A DNA stretch of 58,444 nucleotides from QHXQ01 sp036389375 (GCA_036389375.1 DASVQA010000086.1:1-58444), one strand, 5' to 3'; positions 34,852 through 44,599 are shown, numbered from the stretch's first letter. Notes: generated by a model not told the origin, from the letters alone. Program-made: numbers and translations.

Positions 34852-36684
34852 TTACGGCCGGCGGCCCGTCGGACTCGGCGCGGGCGCGGAAGTTGACCCG
34901 CTCGGTGTGCCGGAGACGTTGACCGGTTCGATGTTCTTGGTCGAGACGTTCATGGCCGGCGGGGCCGACCACGTTAGCTCGCCCGCTTCCTGCATGTAGT
35001 CGTAGATGACCTCCATGTTGGGCGGCAGCCCACCACCGTTCTGGCGCTGGTAGAGGCTCACGAACTCTTTCAGGTTGGCGACGATCTCGGCCATCTGCGC
35101 GCCGTCCTTGTTGTCAGCGAGCGCGAGGGCACGGTGGAGCCGCGCTTCGGGCAGGACGCGGCGCTTGTCCAACTCGATGGCGCGCACAAACTCTGCGAGC
35201 GCGCGCACCTTCTCGGCCGGTCTGTGCGCCGTCAGCTTCAAGACCTTGCCGTAGTAGAAGTGCGCGTAAGGGTCGTTCGAGCGAATGGCCAGCGACTCTT
35301 CCAGGTTGGTGCGCGCCATCTGGAACATGTCGTAGTAGTAGGCGCGCACGCCGTTGTCGCGTTTCAACTCGGCCATCACGGCCTCGAACTCGGCGGTCGA
35401 GCCGATCAGCTCGCCCGCGTCGAGCTTGGCCCGCAACTCGGCCGACATCTGCGTGTTGAGCGCTCTGGTGGCGGCGGCGGCGCGTTGGGCGGCGTCACGT
35501 TGCGGGTCGAGCGCCTTGCCCGGCCCCGTGGCCGCGACCGGCGGGGCGGCGGGGCTGGTCGCTTCCACCATGCGCGACGCGGCCAGATCGGTTGCGCCGA
35601 CGATCAACCCGGCCTTTAATGCGTCCCCACCCCCGCCGAGCAGGTTGTTGACCTGAATGACGCGTTCGGCGACCCGCTCGGCGTCGGCCATAAAGCCCAG
35701 CCCCACGCGGGCGTCGCGCCGGCTGGCGCGCTGCAGGCTGGCGTAGAACTTCGGCACTTCACGCGCGTCGTAGTTGCGATCAAGCATGTACCTGAGACCG
35801 AGTTGATCCGCTTCGTCCTCCTGAAGCCGATCCCAAGAGTTGATGGCGTCCGGGTAGGCGAACTTCAGGAGCGACGGGGCGAGACTGAAGGCGAGCACGC
35901 CGACCTGTGCCGCGTCGTTGGCGGAGCCACCGGCCGCGCCCGTGATGCCGGCGGCGGCTGCGCCGATGACCGCGCCCCAGATCGCGCGCTTCTTGGCCTG
36001 CTTCTCGTTGTACGGCTGGATGCCCTGCGCCACCAGCACGTCGTCGTGCCAGTGATCCTTTTCGATGTGCCCGATCTCGTGGCCCAGCACGTAGGCGAGT
36101 TGCGCCTCGTTATCCACGACCGAGAGCAGACCCGTCGAGACATAGACCGTGCCGGTCGAGAGCGAGCGCGCTTCAGGCACGGGGTTCAGCAGAATCTTGA
36201 AGGCGTAGAGGCGCTGCGAGTTGGCCGGCACGATGGACTGCCCGACCCGGTTGACGTAATCCTGCGCGAGCGGGTTGTCGTAGAGCGTGTCGTAGATTTT
36301 CAGCCGGTCGCCGTTGCGCATGACCTGCGTGTCGCCGCTGTCGCGCGTGTTCAGGTCGTAAGCGTACTCGCTATGCTCGCGCATCTTCGAGCGGTAGGAG
36401 TCCTCGACATCTTCGCGGAACTCCGGGTCTTTGTTATAGAGGTCGAGCGAGAATTTTTTGATCTCCTGATACTTGCGCTCCTGCTTCGATAATTTAGGCG
36501 CTGCATTCGCATCCTTCTTATCGTCCTTTTTATCGTCTTTCTTGTCGTCCTTTTTCGCATCCTTCTTGTCCTGCACGCCGGGGGCGGCGCGGCGGACTTT
36601 GGCAAAGCTGACGAGCGATGCGCCAAAGACGAGACAGAGGGCGGCGACCAGCGCCAGAACGAAACGTGCGGCGTGCTGAGACAT
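34852..36684 (-). CDS. Exported M48-family zinc metalloprotease
   Basis: The 610-residue protein has a signal peptide (about 1-28) and a Lys/Asp low-complexity linker (about 38-60, encoded by tandem triplets). An M48 catalytic domain follows with HEIGH (His202, Glu203, His206) and the third ligand Glu291 in EDEADQLGL. The C-terminal half is helical with TPR-like pairs, such as PYAHFYYGKVLKL. This architecture is close to BepA-type proteases that check outer-membrane protein assembly, which also join M48 and TPR modules; that role is an analogy. GGAG lies 9 bases before ATG 36684. The frame is open upstream but shows no conserved sequence. The caspase gene follows at 48 bases. Confidence 0.93.
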   Translation of the reverse strand: MSQHAARFVLALVAALCLVFGASLVSFAKVRRAAPGVQDKKDAKKDDKKDDKKDDKKDANAAPKLSKQERKYQEIKKFSLDLYNKDPEFREDVEDSYRSKMREHSEYAYDLNTRDSGDTQVMRNGDRLKIYDTLYDNPLAQDYVNRVGQSIVPANSQRLYAFKILLNPVPEARSLSTGTVYVSTGLLSVVDNEAQLAYVLGHEIGHIEKDHWHDDVLVAQGIQPYNEKQAKKRAIWGAVIGAAAAGITGAAGGSANDAAQVGVLAFSLAPSLLKFAYPDAINSWDRLQEDEADQLGLRYMLDRNYDAREVPKFYASLQRASRRDARVGLGFMADAERVAERVIQVNNLLGGGGDALKAGLIVGATDLAASRMVEATSPAAPPVAATGPGKALDPQRDAAQRAAAATRALNTQMSAELRAKLDAGELIGSTAEFEAVMAELKRDNGVRAYYYDMFQMARTNLEESLAIRSNDPYAHFYYGKVLKLTAHRPAEKVRALAEFVRAIELDKRRVLPEARLHRALALADNKDGAQMAEIVANLKEFVSLYQRQNGGGLPPNMEVIYDYMQEAGELTWSAPPAMNVSTKNIEPVNVSGTPSGSTSAPAPSPTGRRP

Positions 36685-36729
36685 AGGGGAGTTCTCCTTA
36701 GATGGTTGGTAAAACTGAGGTACTGTCGG

Positions 36730-36748
36730 ACACCCGGCCGCCGGGTGT
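36730..36748. promoter_or_regulatory. 19-bp perfect palindrome in the M48 leader
   Basis: The segment ACACCCGGC-C-GCCGGGTGT is a perfect 19-base palindrome, 46 bases upstream of the M48 start codon. A second palindrome ATCAATTGAT lies at 36811-36820, flanked by GGGTGCG (36796-36802) and CGCACCC (36828-36834). They sit in the 320-base divergent region (36685-37004) that must hold promoters for M48 and for the basic membrane protein at 37005. I see no gene in this region. Either palindrome could be an operator for a dimeric regulator. Confidence 0.6.
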
Positions 36749-37004
36749 GTAGTGTGTTGTGGTGAACGCTTGCGGCTGAAGCGCGAAGCGCGCGCGGGTG
36801 CGACCACGCGATCAATTGATTGCGGCGCGCACCCTACCACAACTCGTTCCCGCCAAGCAAGGTTTTCGCGCGCCCCGCGCGGGCCGCCGCGCGCCAAATG
36901 GCGGCGGTTCTGGCCCTGTTCTTGCCCTAACTTATCTATAACTCCGCCAGACGTATTGATTGCGGCCACTCGTGCGGCCGGCAACGAGACAGAGGCACTA
37001 AAAT

Positions 37005-37613
37005 ATGACGCCGGATGAAGCTGAAAAGACACTGGTCACGCCGCGCTTCGACGAGACGGAAGCGCAGGAGGCACGCCCCGTCGAACCGCTCGCCGACGTG
37101 CGCCGGCGCAGTTGGCCGAGGCTCGGCCGGCACTTCCGCGCGCCGCACGCACGCCCTTGGCCGCTGGCGCTCATGGCTGCCTGTCTACTGGCCATCGGCG
37201 CAATCGGCGCGACCGTGTTCCTGCGCGGCCGGCCGCCGAGCGCGCCACCTGCGCCCGTCGAACAAACGGCCGCGCAAGTGCCCGCCAACTCGACGACGAC
37301 TCAGCCTAACCGCGCCGCCGACAACGCGCCCGCGCGTGCGCGCACGGAACGACGCGAGCCGGACGCCCCGCGCGCCGCAAGTCAGCCCGTCGTGCGCCCG
37401 CCGGTCGAATACGTCAGCGCGGACGATGAAGACGGCGCGCGGCGTGGTGGTGAGATAAGAGCGCGTGACGAAGAGAAACGCGAGCACAAAAAAGAGAAGC
37501 GCAAACACAAGGAGCGCGACGACGGCGAAGAGGATGCAGGCTTCAGCGCGCCGCGCCCGAAGAAAGATAAGCAGCGGGCCACGGGCGCACGCCTCGTTGA
37601 TGTCATTCACTAA
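37005..37613 (+). CDS. Single-span membrane protein with charged C-terminus
   Basis: The 202-residue protein has a charged cytoplasmic N-terminus (1-50) and one transmembrane helix (about 52-74, LALMAACLLAIGAIGATVF). An extracytoplasmic tail follows, first Pro/Thr/Ala-rich and then (about 145-195) dense in Lys, Arg, Glu and Asp with EKREHKKEKRKHKE. There is no recognised domain. Highly charged tails of this type may bind cell wall or nucleic acid. It is divergent from the M48 protease. Low-complexity composition makes any assignment uncertain. Confidence 0.65.
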   Translation: MTPDEAEKTLVTPRFDETEAQEARPVEPLADVRRRSWPRLGRHFRAPHARPWPLALMAACLLAIGAIGATVFLRGRPPSAPPAPVEQTAAQVPANSTTTQPNRAADNAPARARTERREPDAPRAASQPVVRPPVEYVSADDEDGARRGGEIRARDEEKREHKKEKRKHKERDDGEEDAGFSAPRPKKDKQRATGARLVDVIH

Positions 37614-37673
37614 GCGCACGCGCGCCGACACTTAGGCACGCGCGCTGAATCGCATACGCGCGCGGCGCACAGG

Positions 37674-39416
37674 TTACTCGGTCGGGCCTTCCGCCGCGCT
37701 CGCCGCGCCTGTCTCTCCTGTCTCTTCCTGCTCGGCCAGTTTCGCCACCGTCGCCAACGTGTCAATCTCGGCGGCGCTTTTATCGGGGCGCAGGCGCAGT
37801 ATGCGCGGGAAGCGCAGGGCGTAGCCGCCCTTGTGGCGCTGCGACGCCTGCACGCGATCAAACGTGACCTCAAGCACGATCTGCGGCTCGACGACGCGCA
37901 CGCGCCCGTGCGCAAACTCCTGAAGCGTGTGCGCGCGAAACCACTCGGTCAACTCGGCCAACTCCACATCCGTCAAGCCCGAATAAGCCTTGCCGACGTT
38001 GAGCAACTCGCCGTCCTCTTCCGAGCGGCGCACGGCGAACGTGTAGTCCGACAACAGGTGTCGCCGCTTGCCGTGCCCGACTTCGACCGCTGTGACGACC
38101 ACATCCAGCGTCGCCAGCGCGCGTTTCAACTTCAACCATTCGCGCCCGCGTTTGCCCGGCTTGTAAGACGAGCGCGGGTCTTTCAACATCAGCCCCTCGT
38201 TGCCGCGCGCACGCGCCGCGTCGAACTGCGCGTCGAGCACCGTTACATCCGTGACGCGCGCGGCCGCCGACAAACGCACGGTCGCCGCCGGGTCGGGCGC
38301 AATTAAGTTTTCGAGCGTGTGCCGGCGCTGCTCAAGCGGCGCGGCCAGCAGCACGCGCCCGTCGGCGTAGAGCAGGTCGTAAGCGATAAAGACGACGGGC
38401 GTGGCCGCTAACAAGTCCGCGCCGACGGTCTTGCGCCCCAGCCGCTTTTGCAGTTCGAGAAACGGTAGGATGGTCTGGCCGCGCGCGGGCACGATCTCGC
38501 CGTCAATGATCGCGTCGGTCGGCAGGAGTTTGAGCGGCCCGACGAGTTCCGGGAAGCGGTGCGTGATCTCGTCGAGCGTGCGTGAATAGAGCGCGACGCG
38601 CCCGGCCTGCACGTGCGCCTGCGCGCGTATGCCGTCGAACTTGTCTTCGGCATAGAACCAGTCGGGCATCGTGCGCGCCACGTCCGCGAGATCGGCGGCC
38701 GCGGTCGCCAGCATGAACTTGAGCGGGTGGAACAATCTCATCCCGACGCCCGCCAGTTCATTGCGCCGTGCGCGCAAGGCCGTCTCGCCGATGTCGCCCG
38801 TCAGCATGTTGACGTGCGCCACGGTTGCGAGCGGCTGCGCGAAGGCGCGCGCGATGGCGTCTTCCACCAGCCCCTCTTTTAAACCGATGCGCAGGTCGCC
38901 GACGAGCAGTTTGACGAGATACTTGCCTTCAAGCGCCGTCGCGCGCTGCAAGGCGGCGACGACGAGCGTCTTCTTGTTCTTCGTGCCGCGCGTCTCGCTG
39001 AGCCGTTCGATCAGGCTTTCGATTTCTGCGAGCGTGAAGGTCGGTGCGACAACGGCATCGCGCCCCGCCTCCGCCAGCACCTCTGCGGCGACCTCGCCCG
39101 AATCGCCGAGCCGCACGTAGCGCGGGCGCAGGTTCTCCACCGCAAAGCCGCTCACCTCGCTCAAGGCATCGCGCAACAGCCCGCCGCCCACGTTCGTCGT
39201 CCGCATGTCGCTTTGGGCAAACTGCTGCCCGGCGAAGTAGCGCGCGGCGCGCACCAGATCGGCGTCGGCGAGTTCGTGGAAATACGCGCCGAGCAGCGCC
39301 GCCTTTGCCAACTTCTTCGTCGTCGCCGCGACCCGTTCAGCCGTCGCCGCGAAACCGAGCAGCGCGCCCGGCGCGCCCGGCTCAAGTGCAACTGTCTTCC
39401 CCTTTGTACGCGCCAT
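37674..39416 (-). CDS. ATP-dependent DNA ligase
   Basis: This 580-residue enzyme seals single-strand nicks in DNA with ATP. It has an N-terminal helical DNA-binding domain (about 1-205) of the type found in archaeal and eukaryotic-like ligases. The nucleotidyltransferase domain (about 215-415) has adenylated Lys259 in motif KFDGIR. An OB-fold follows (about 425-560), containing a late motif TVVEVGHGKRRHLL-like block and LEVTFDRVQ. In bacteria such ligases back up the NAD-dependent LigA and serve repair. Length and domain order are complete. No Ku or LigD partner is nearby. Confidence 0.95.
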   Translation of the reverse strand: MARTKGKTVALEPGAPGALLGFAATAERVAATTKKLAKAALLGAYFHELADADLVRAARYFAGQQFAQSDMRTTNVGGGLLRDALSEVSGFAVENLRPRYVRLGDSGEVAAEVLAEAGRDAVVAPTFTLAEIESLIERLSETRGTKNKKTLVVAALQRATALEGKYLVKLLVGDLRIGLKEGLVEDAIARAFAQPLATVAHVNMLTGDIGETALRARRNELAGVGMRLFHPLKFMLATAAADLADVARTMPDWFYAEDKFDGIRAQAHVQAGRVALYSRTLDEITHRFPELVGPLKLLPTDAIIDGEIVPARGQTILPFLELQKRLGRKTVGADLLAATPVVFIAYDLLYADGRVLLAAPLEQRRHTLENLIAPDPAATVRLSAAARVTDVTVLDAQFDAARARGNEGLMLKDPRSSYKPGKRGREWLKLKRALATLDVVVTAVEVGHGKRRHLLSDYTFAVRRSEEDGELLNVGKAYSGLTDVELAELTEWFRAHTLQEFAHGRVRVVEPQIVLEVTFDRVQASQRHKGGYALRFPRILRLRPDKSAAEIDTLATVAKLAEQEETGETGAASAAEGPTE

Positions 39417-39530
39417 GTCGTTAGTCTAGCATCTCCCGGCCGTGGCTTTCCGGCGGCGGGCGTGTCGTAGTAAGCTAACGCCTCTTTCGCCGCTCGGCTT
39501 AACACACCACAAGGAAGGTTCAGATCGTTA

Positions 39531-40967
39531 ATGGCTCAGAATGTACCTATCACCGTCGCGCACGGCGACGGCATCGGCCCCGAAATCATGGAGGCGACGC
39601 TCGCCATCCTCAAGCAGGCGGGCGCGCGGCTTGAGATCGAGACCATCGAGATCGGCGAACAGGTTTACAAGCGCGGGATTGACACAGGCATCGAGCCGAG
39701 CGCGTGGGACAGTTTGCGCCGCACGAAAGTTTTCTTGAAAGCGCCGATCACCACGCCGCAGGGCGGCGGCTACAAGAGCCTCAACGTGACGGTGCGCAAG
39801 ACGCTCGGCCTCTACGCTAATGTGCGCCCCTGCGTCGCTTATCATCCCTTTGTCGCCACCAAGCATCCGCAGATGGACGTGGTCATCGTGCGCGAGAATG
39901 AAGAGGACACGTATGCCGGCATCGAACACCGGCAGACGGCGCAGGTCGTGCAATGTCTGAAACTCATCTCGCGGCCGGGCAGCGAGAAGATTGTGCGCTA
40001 CGCCTTCGAGTACGCGCGCCGGAACAACCGGCAGAAGGTCACCTGCTTCACCAAAGACAACATCATGAAGCTGACCGACGGGCTGTTTCACAAGGTCTTC
40101 GACGAGATCGGCGCGGAGTACAAGGACATCGAGCAGGAACATTGGATCGTGGACATCGGCGCGGCGAAGTTGGCCGACACGCCCGAAGCCTTCGACGTGA
40201 TCGTGATGCCGAACCTCTACGGCGACATCCTCTCGGACGTGGCCGCGCAGATCGCCGGTTCAGTCGGCTTGGCCGGCTCGGCCAATATCGGCACAATCGC
40301 CGCGATGTTTGAAGCCATTCACGGTTCCGCGCCGCGCCGCGCGGGGCAGAACATGGCGAACCCTTCGGGGCTATTGCTCGGCGCGGTGCTGATGCTCGTC
40401 CACATCGATCAGGCCGACATCGCCGAGCACGTACACAATGCATGGCTCCGCACGATTGAAGACGGCGTGCATACTTACGACATTTACAAAGAGGGCGTGA
40501 GCAAACAGAAGGTCGGCACGCGCGAGTTTGCCGAAGCCGTCGTAGCGCGGCTCGGCCAAGTGCCGCAGACATTGAAGGCCGTCAAGTACAACGCGGGCGG
40601 TGGCACGGCCACGGCCACACACGGCGCGGGGACAGAGAGCGCGCAGAAAGAGACCGTCGGCGTGGACGTGTTCCTCGACTGGACGCAGGGCACGCCCGAC
40701 GAACTCGCGGCGGCGCTGCTGAAACTCGCGGGCGATCTGAAGCTGACCGTCATCCACAATCGCGGCATCAAGGTCTGGCCTGAAGGTTTGCCTGAAACTT
40801 TCTGCTCCGACCACTGGCGCTGCCGCTTCACGACACAGACCGGCGCGGGCCGAGTGGCCCACGCGCAGATCGTGGGCTTGCTGCAACGCATGGCGGACGC
40901 CGGCCTCGACTTCATCAAGACCGAGCACCTGTGCAACTTCGACGGCCAGCCCGGCTACTCGGTCTAA
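39531..40967 (+). CDS. icd: Isocitrate dehydrogenase, Thermus/Chlamydia type
   Basis: This 478-residue enzyme oxidatively decarboxylates isocitrate to 2-oxoglutarate in the citric-acid cycle. GDGIGPEIM opens the family fold, substrate-binding residues lie in NVRPCVAY and VRENEEDTYAGIEHR, and the metal/cofactor segment is MPNLYGDILSDVAAQIAGS followed by AIHGSAPRRAGQNMANP. A C-terminal extension of about 130 residues (about 345-478) beyond the usual dimer fold is the mark of the Thermus, Rickettsia and Chlamydia form. AAGGAAGG lies about 12 bases before the ATG. It is divergent from the DNA ligase gene. Confidence 0.95.
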   Translation: MAQNVPITVAHGDGIGPEIMEATLAILKQAGARLEIETIEIGEQVYKRGIDTGIEPSAWDSLRRTKVFLKAPITTPQGGGYKSLNVTVRKTLGLYANVRPCVAYHPFVATKHPQMDVVIVRENEEDTYAGIEHRQTAQVVQCLKLISRPGSEKIVRYAFEYARRNNRQKVTCFTKDNIMKLTDGLFHKVFDEIGAEYKDIEQEHWIVDIGAAKLADTPEAFDVIVMPNLYGDILSDVAAQIAGSVGLAGSANIGTIAAMFEAIHGSAPRRAGQNMANPSGLLLGAVLMLVHIDQADIAEHVHNAWLRTIEDGVHTYDIYKEGVSKQKVGTREFAEAVVARLGQVPQTLKAVKYNAGGGTATATHGAGTESAQKETVGVDVFLDWTQGTPDELAAALLKLAGDLKLTVIHNRGIKVWPEGLPETFCSDHWRCRFTTQTGAGRVAHAQIVGLLQRMADAGLDFIKTEHLCNFDGQPGYSV

Positions 40968-40974
40968 AATTTTT

Positions 40975-41022
40975 CCCGCCCGCCTTGCCGGACGGGCGCG
41001 CGACAGGTCTCGTCCGGGCGGG
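40975..41022 (+). terminator. Nested GC-rich hairpins after isocitrate dehydrogenase
   Basis: CCCGCCCG (40975-40982) pairs with CGGGCGGG (41015-41022), and an inner CGCCCG/CGGGCG pair lies between. The structure starts 8 bases after the stop codon. It lacks a downstream U-run but carries TTTTT just before the left arm, so on the minus strand it would also resemble a terminator. It probably separates isocitrate dehydrogenase from DinB. Confidence 0.45.
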
Positions 41023-41060
41023 CTTAATGCCCTTTGACAGTCAGAATCAACTTGCAAACC

Positions 41061-41585
41061 ATGTCACAGCAAACAATCAACCGGCCGGACTCCGGCGAGT
41101 ATCAGCCTTACTACGAGAAATACGTTTCGCTCGTGCCCGCAGGCGACGTGTGCGAAACGCTCGACCGCCAAGTTGCGGACACGCTCCGGCTGCTGCGCGG
41201 ACTAGACGAGACGCAGGGCAATCACGCTTATGAGCCGGGCAAGTGGAGCATCAAGAGCGTCATCGGACACGTCAGCGATACCGAGCGCATCTTCGCCTAT
41301 CGCGCGCTCCGCTTCGCGCGCGGCGACGCGACCCCGCTCCCCGGCTACGATCAGGACGAGTTCGGCCGCTTCGCTAATTTCGACGCGCGCACGCTCGCCG
41401 ATCTGGCAGACGAGTTCCAAAGCGTCCGCGCCGCCACCAGCACACTCCTGCGCTCGCTCGACGCCGCTGCTTGGCAACGGCGCGGCACGGCCAACAACGC
41501 AGAGGTCAGCGTCCGCGCGCTCGCACACATCATCGCCGGGCACGAACTGCACCACGTGCAGATCATCCGCGAGCGCTACCTGTAA
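41061..41585 (+). CDS. DinB-family four-helix protein
   Basis: The 174-residue protein is a DinB-superfamily helical bundle. Its three metal-ligand histidines are seen in SVIGHVSDTE (first) and GHELHHVQIIRERY (second and third), as in bacillithiol/mycothiol S-transferases and related hydrolases. A role in thiol transfer or detoxification is possible, but the thiol of this organism is not evident. ATG 41061 is preferred over a TTG at 41034. It lies between isocitrate dehydrogenase and purE with no tight coupling to either. Confidence 0.88.
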   Translation: MSQQTINRPDSGEYQPYYEKYVSLVPAGDVCETLDRQVADTLRLLRGLDETQGNHAYEPGKWSIKSVIGHVSDTERIFAYRALRFARGDATPLPGYDQDEFGRFANFDARTLADLADEFQSVRAATSTLLRSLDAAAWQRRGTANNAEVSVRALAHIIAGHELHHVQIIRERYL

Positions 41586-41635
41586 GCCGGCGGCGTTGCT
41601 GGTGCGCGCCTGCTCCTTAACCACGAGTCGAAGCT

Positions 41636-42169
<534 letters not shown>

Positions 42170-42197
42170 CTTAAGAGTAGCTTGAGATATAAGTGAC

Positions 42198-43340
42198 GTG
42201 ACCCGTCCCATCCTCCCCGGCGCTAGGCTCGGCGTACTCGGCAGCGGTCAACTCGGGCGCATGTTCGCCATGGCCGCGCGGCGCATGGGCTACCTCGTCC
42301 ACACCTTCTCGCCCGACAGCGACACGCCGACCGGGCAGGTCGCAGACGTTGAAGTCACAGCTTCGTATGACGACCTCGACGCCGTGCGCGCGTTCGCGCA
42401 AGGGGTCGAAGTCGTGACCTTCGAGTTTGAGAATGTCCCGGCGACGACCGTCGAAGCCGTCGCCGAGTTCGTGCCTGTGCGGCCGGGCGGCGCGGTGCTG
42501 CACACGGCGCAACATCGTCTCCGCGAAAAAACCTTTCTCGTCGCCGCCGGCTTCCCCGTCACGCCCTTCCGCCACGTCCGCACACTTGCAGAACTACGCA
42601 CCGCTGTCGCCGCGCTCGGACTCCCCTGCGTCCTTAAGACCGCAGGCTTCGGCTACGACGGCAAGGGGCAGCGGCTCATTAAAGCCGACACGGAGATCGA
42701 AGCGGCCTATGCCGCGCTCGCCGGGCGCGAAGCGATCCTCGAAGCCTTCGTTGATTTCGCGTGCGAGGTCTCGGTTGTCTGCGCGCGCGGCGCAGACGGC
42801 GCAAGCGTCCACTACGGCGTGATCGAGAACAGGCACGAGCGCCACATACTCGATTGCTCCATCGCCCCGGCCCGTGTGCCGTCGGCGGTCGCACGCCAAG
42901 CGACCGAGATCGCGGCGAGCATCCTCGAACAACTCGACGTGGTGGGCGTGCTCTGCGTCGAATTCTTTCTGACGAGGGCGGGCCAACTCTTCGTCAACGA
43001 GCTTGCGCCGCGCCCGCACAACTCCGGTCATCTCACGATTGATGCCTGCGTGACGAGCCAGTTTGAACAACAGGTGCGCGCCGTCTGCGGGCTGCCGCTC
43101 GGCGTGCCCGACCAACTGCGCCCCGCCGCGATGGCCAACCTGCTCGGCGACCTCTGGCAGCAGGGCGAACCAGATTGGCGCGCGGCTTGCGCCGCGCCCA
43201 ACGTCAAACTCCACCTCTACGGCAAACACGAAGCGCGCACCGGGCGCAAGATGGGCCATCTCACCGCGCTCGCCGCCACGCCCGCCGAAGCTCTCAGCAC
43301 GGTGCGCGCTGCCCGCGCGGCGCTGACCGTAAAGACTTAA
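42198..43340 (+). CDS. purK: N5-carboxyaminoimidazole ribonucleotide synthase
   Basis: The 380-residue ATP-grasp enzyme carboxylates AIR with bicarbonate and ATP to give N5-CAIR. GVLGSGQLGRMFAMAAR (about 12-28) is the N-terminal phosphate-binding motif. TFEFENVP (about 73-80) and VLKTAGFGYDGKGQRLI (about 144-160) mark the central ATP-grasp fold. VNELAPRPHNSGHLTIDA (about 271-288) is the PurK signature. The start is GTG at 42198. The length is normal and PurE lies directly upstream. Confidence 0.97.
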   Translation: MTRPILPGARLGVLGSGQLGRMFAMAARRMGYLVHTFSPDSDTPTGQVADVEVTASYDDLDAVRAFAQGVEVVTFEFENVPATTVEAVAEFVPVRPGGAVLHTAQHRLREKTFLVAAGFPVTPFRHVRTLAELRTAVAALGLPCVLKTAGFGYDGKGQRLIKADTEIEAAYAALAGREAILEAFVDFACEVSVVCARGADGASVHYGVIENRHERHILDCSIAPARVPSAVARQATEIAASILEQLDVVGVLCVEFFLTRAGQLFVNELAPRPHNSGHLTIDACVTSQFEQQVRAVCGLPLGVPDQLRPAAMANLLGDLWQQGEPDWRAACAAPNVKLHLYGKHEARTGRKMGHLTALAATPAEALSTVRAARAALTVKT

Positions 43341-43391
43341 AACGTCGCCCGCCGGGCTTGCGCGCCGGTAAGCAGCACAAGCGGTGTAGGT

Positions 43392-43522
43392 TCGCGCATA
43401 AAATGAAAATCCCCTGACGGGGAATCAACAGCTTACGGGCGTTAGTCGCGCATAAAGTGAAAAACAGATGCGCGCATAAGGCGCAAAAATCCTGACATTC
43501 TTGCGCACATAATGATAATTTC
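43392..43522. repeat. Four imperfect CGCGCATAA-type repeats, possible recombination scar
   Basis: Repeats CGCGCATAAAATGAAAAT (from 43393), CGCGCATAAAGTGAAAAA (43447), CGCGCATAAGGCGCAAAAAT (43471) and GCGCACATAATGATAAT (43503) share a GCGCATAA-like core. The first and third also share a CCTGAC tail. Spacing is irregular (about 54, 24 and 32 bases), unlike a CRISPR. AT-richer than the surroundings, this 275-base gap between purK and the amidohydrolase may be the site of a former integrated element. Confidence 0.6.
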
Positions 43523-43615
43523 GGCAGGGGCTAAGGTAAGGTCACGCAGTGTCGAAGACATCAAGACGTGAACCGAATGTAGGCTAAACAGTGCGCGTAA
43601 CTAAAAGTCCACCCC

Positions 43616-44599
43616 TCAGGCCTGCATCTGCTCGCCCAGCCGCAGCACTCGCTCCGCGTTCCGGTAGCAGACCTTGTCGCGCTGTGCCTGATCGGTCAAC
43701 ACCGGGGTGTTTTCGATCCACTCAGCGGCCTTCTTCGTGTCCTCGTAAGGGTAATCGACCGAGAACAGCACGCGGTCGTCGCCCATCTCCGCCAGCGCGC
43801 ACTGGAGCGCCGAATCCTGGCAGACGCCGGTCGTCGTGATGATGAGGTTCGAGCGGAAATAGTCGGACGGCTGCGCCTTCTGCAGGCCGCACACGTTGTT
43901 CGTCGTGGCGTAGCGCGAGTCGAGGCGCCACAAGAAGTACGGGAGCGTCTCGCCCATGTGGCCGAGGATGATCGTGAGGTCGGGGAAGCGGTCAAAGAGG
44001 CCGCTGAAGAGCAGGCGCAGGCAGTGCGAGGAGTTGTCCGTCGTCCACCCCCATGTCGCGCCTTGTAGCACGGAATACCCGTCGAGGACATACGGCTGGA
44101 TGTGGGGGTTAGCCGGGTGAATGTAGATCGGCACGCCCAACCGGACGACGCGCTCCCAGAAGGGCTGATAGCAGGCGTCGTCGAGATAGACACCGTTCGT
44201 TTGGCCGTTGATCATCGCGCCGAGGAAGCCCAACTCCTCCACGCACCGCTGCAACTCGTCGCCCGCCGCCCGCACGTCCTGCATCGCGAGGTGCGCGAAG
44301 CCGCGATACCTGTCCGGGTGCTGCTTAATCAGCGCCTGCATGAAGTCGTTCGCCTCGTGCGCCCGCGCGACCGCAATACCGGCGTCCTTCTCGGCCTGCA
44401 CGCCGGGGCTTGTCTGTGACAGCACGAAGATATCGATGCCGGCGTCGTCCATCGCACCGATGCGCTGGTCGGAGTCTTCGAGCGCTTGAGTTAAGGCGGC
44501 GGCGGACTCCGGCGTGGAGGCGACCGCCAGCGTGATGGCCAAGTAGTCTTTGGTCGCAGGCGTGGTGATCGCCTCTTCCAGCGCGAATTTTCTCGTCAT
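43616..44599 (-). CDS. ACMSD / gamma-resorcylate-decarboxylase-type amidohydrolase
   Basis: The 327-residue TIM-barrel protein belongs to the amidohydrolase-2 group with metal-dependent non-oxidative decarboxylases. The N-terminal metal motif is FALEEAITTP (Glu ligand), other ligands are the His in PIYIHPAN (about 160-167) and the catalytic pair ILGHMGETLPYFLWR and LFSVDYPYED (Asp). Known relatives decarboxylate 2,6-dihydroxybenzoate or aminocarboxymuconate semialdehyde. The substrate cannot be told. AAGGA lies 8 bases before ATG 44599; the frame upstream to 44755 has no domain. It has no operon partner. Confidence 0.9.
   Translation of the reverse strand: MTRKFALEEAITTPATKDYLAITLAVASTPESAAALTQALEDSDQRIGAMDDAGIDIFVLSQTSPGVQAEKDAGIAVARAHEANDFMQALIKQHPDRYRGFAHLAMQDVRAAGDELQRCVEELGFLGAMINGQTNGVYLDDACYQPFWERVVRLGVPIYIHPANPHIQPYVLDGYSVLQGATWGWTTDNSSHCLRLLFSGLFDRFPDLTIILGHMGETLPYFLWRLDSRYATTNNVCGLQKAQPSDYFRSNLIITTTGVCQDSALQCALAEMGDDRVLFSVDYPYEDTKKAAEWIENTPVLTDQAQRDKVCYRNAERVLRLGEQMQA

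Noticed and set aside
36510..36570. Separate repeat feature in the M48 gene
   Set aside because: It is the coding sequence of the Lys/Asp linker (KKDDKKDDKKD) and is described there.
43392..43522. CRISPR array remnant
   Set aside because: Repeats are imperfect, short and irregularly spaced, and no cas genes are near.
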